The translations under genes were made by a program, and so were the position numbers. 5,748 nucleotides of DNA. Origin: Actinomycetota bacterium (GTDB lineage Bacteria; Actinomycetota; Actinomycetes; Propionibacteriales; Nocardioidaceae). The stretch spans positions 1-5,748 of the forward strand of contig WLIH01000202.1 of assembly GCA_009702305.1 (NCBI GenBank), written 5' to 3'. This document shows, one piece after another, positions 4,806-5,748 of this stretch; positions within the stretch are counted from its first letter, which is position 1; the number at the start of each line of letters is the position of its first letter. Under the pieces are notes generated by a model. The model searched no databases and was not told the DNA's origin. It worked only from the letters and a program-made list of their open reading frames with translations.

Positions 4806-5748
4806 ATGATCATGCGGATGTCGACCTTGTTCGTGCGGACCCTGCGAGAGGACCCCGCGGACGCCGAGGTCCCGTCGCACCGGCTGCTGGTGCGCGCGGG
4901 CTACATCCGCCGCGCCGCGCCCGGCGTCTACACCTGGCTCCCCCTGGGACTGAAGGTCCTGCGCAGGATCGAGGGCATCGTCCGCGAGGAGATGGATGCG
5001 ATGGGGGCGCAGGAGCTGTCGTTCCCCGCGCTGCTGCCCCGCGAGCCCTACGAGGCGACCGACCGCTGGTCGGAGTACGGCGACAACCTCTTCCGCCTGC
5101 AGGACCGCAAGGGCGGCGACTACCTCCTCGGCCCGACGCACGAGGAGATGTTCACCCTCGTCGTGAAGGACCTGTACTCCTCCTACAAGGATCTGCCCCT
5201 CTCGATCTACCAGATCCAGACGAAGTACCGCGACGAGGCACGCCCCCGGGCCGGCCTGCTGCGCGGGCGCGAGTTCGTGATGAAGGACTCCTACTCCTTC
5301 GACATCGACGATGCCGGGCTCGACCGCAGCTACCAGCTCCACCGCGACGCCTACATCCGCATCTTCGACCGGCTGGGCTTCGACTACGCCATCGTCAAGG
5401 CGACCTCCGGGGCCATGGGCGGATCGCGCTCGGAGGAGTTCCTGGCCAAGGCCGCGGTCGGCGAGGACACCTATGTGCGGTGCACCACCTGCGACTACGC
5501 CGCCAACGTCGAGGCGGTCCAGGTGCGCGCCCCTCGACCCGTCGCGTACGACGACGCGCCTGCGTCCCACGCGGAGCAGACGCCCGGCACCCCCACGATC
5601 CAGAGCCTGGTCGACCACCTCAACGAGGCGTTCCCCCGGGCCGATCGAGCGTGGGCGGCCTCCGACACCTTGAAGAACGTGCTCGTGATGCTCAAGCACC
5701 CCGACGGCACCCGCGAGCCGCTCGCGATTGGGCTGCCCGGAGACCGCG
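4806..5748 (+). CDS. proS: Prolyl-tRNA synthetase ProS, bacterial type, 3' truncated by the window edge
   Basis: ProS charges tRNA-Pro with proline in the cytoplasm. The first 314 codons are present. The N terminus ([15 protein letters not shown]) and the class II catalytic core are typical: motif 1 region [19 protein letters not shown] (41-59) with [16 protein letters not shown] sequence following, GPTHEEMF (109-116), and motif 2 with [19 protein letters not shown] (141-159) followed by KDSYSF (160-165). [13 protein letters not shown] (200-212) leads into the inserted editing domain, which begins with a Cys-x-x-Cys pair (226 and 229) and continues to TLKNVLVML before the sequence ends. The insertion marks the long bacterial form, which hydrolyses mischarged Ala-tRNA-Pro; motif 3 and the anticodon-binding domain are beyond the edge. 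ATG 4806 is preferred over in-frame ATGs at 4812 and 4818 because of the -10 box at 4793-4798. It is transcribed divergently from the secreted protein pair. Identification is very secure. Confidence 0.97.
   Translation, partial: MIMRMSTLFVRTLREDPADAEVPSHRLLVRAGYIRRAAPGVYTWLPLGLKVLRRIEGIVREEMDAMGAQELSFPALLPREPYEATDRWSEYGDNLFRLQDRKGGDYLLGPTHEEMFTLVVKDLYSSYKDLPLSIYQIQTKYRDEARPRAGLLRGREFVMKDSYSFDIDDAGLDRSYQLHRDAYIRIFDRLGFDYAIVKATSGAMGGSRSEEFLAKAAVGEDTYVRCTTCDYAANVEAVQVRAPRPVAYDDAPASHAEQTPGTPTIQSLVDHLNEAFPRADRAWAASDTLKNVLVMLKHPDGTREPLAIGLPGDR

Overview
The window looks like chromosomal DNA of a high-GC actinobacterium. The evidence is very strong G/C third-position bias, GTG as well as ATG starts, leaderless-type promoters, and protein sequences that resemble Nocardioidaceae (Nocardioides/Aeromicrobium-like). 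The family-level placement is inference from protein resemblance, not a search result.

Layout, left to right. Positions 1-148 are the right end of an insertion sequence, most likely IS481 family: the last 37 codons of a transposase and two tandem 25-bp terminal repeat units. A short promoter region (149-209) leads into ispG (210-1361, MEP isoprenoid pathway). Next on the same strand come a DUF4081/GNAT acetyltransferase (1425-2270) and a small DoxX-like membrane protein (2303-2665). A convergent junction with a small hairpin (2675-2689) follows. On the minus strand lie two tandem, paralogous, secreted beta-propeller-like proteins of unknown function (transcribed 4682->3711, then 3683->2691). 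A 123-bp divergent intergenic region separates them from proS (prolyl-tRNA synthetase, plus strand from 4806), which runs off the right edge inside its editing domain.

How it fits together. ispG followed by a GNAT gene, with proS nearby, is a familiar actinobacterial housekeeping neighbourhood; dxr and a site-2 protease gene usually sit just upstream of ispG. Here an IS end occupies that upstream position, only about 60 bp from ispG. A minus-strand pair of secreted proteins separates the GNAT/DoxX block from proS. All four plus-strand genes have a TANNNT -10 box 6-7 nt before the start codon and no convincing Shine-Dalgarno, so each appears able to make its own leaderless transcript. The two minus-strand genes instead have strong GGAGG-type ribosome binding sites.

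I see no defence system, CRISPR array, RNA gene or other clearly new machinery. The least explained element is the pair of secreted paralogs with an invariant four-cysteine pattern. No stretch over 300 bp lacks a gene.
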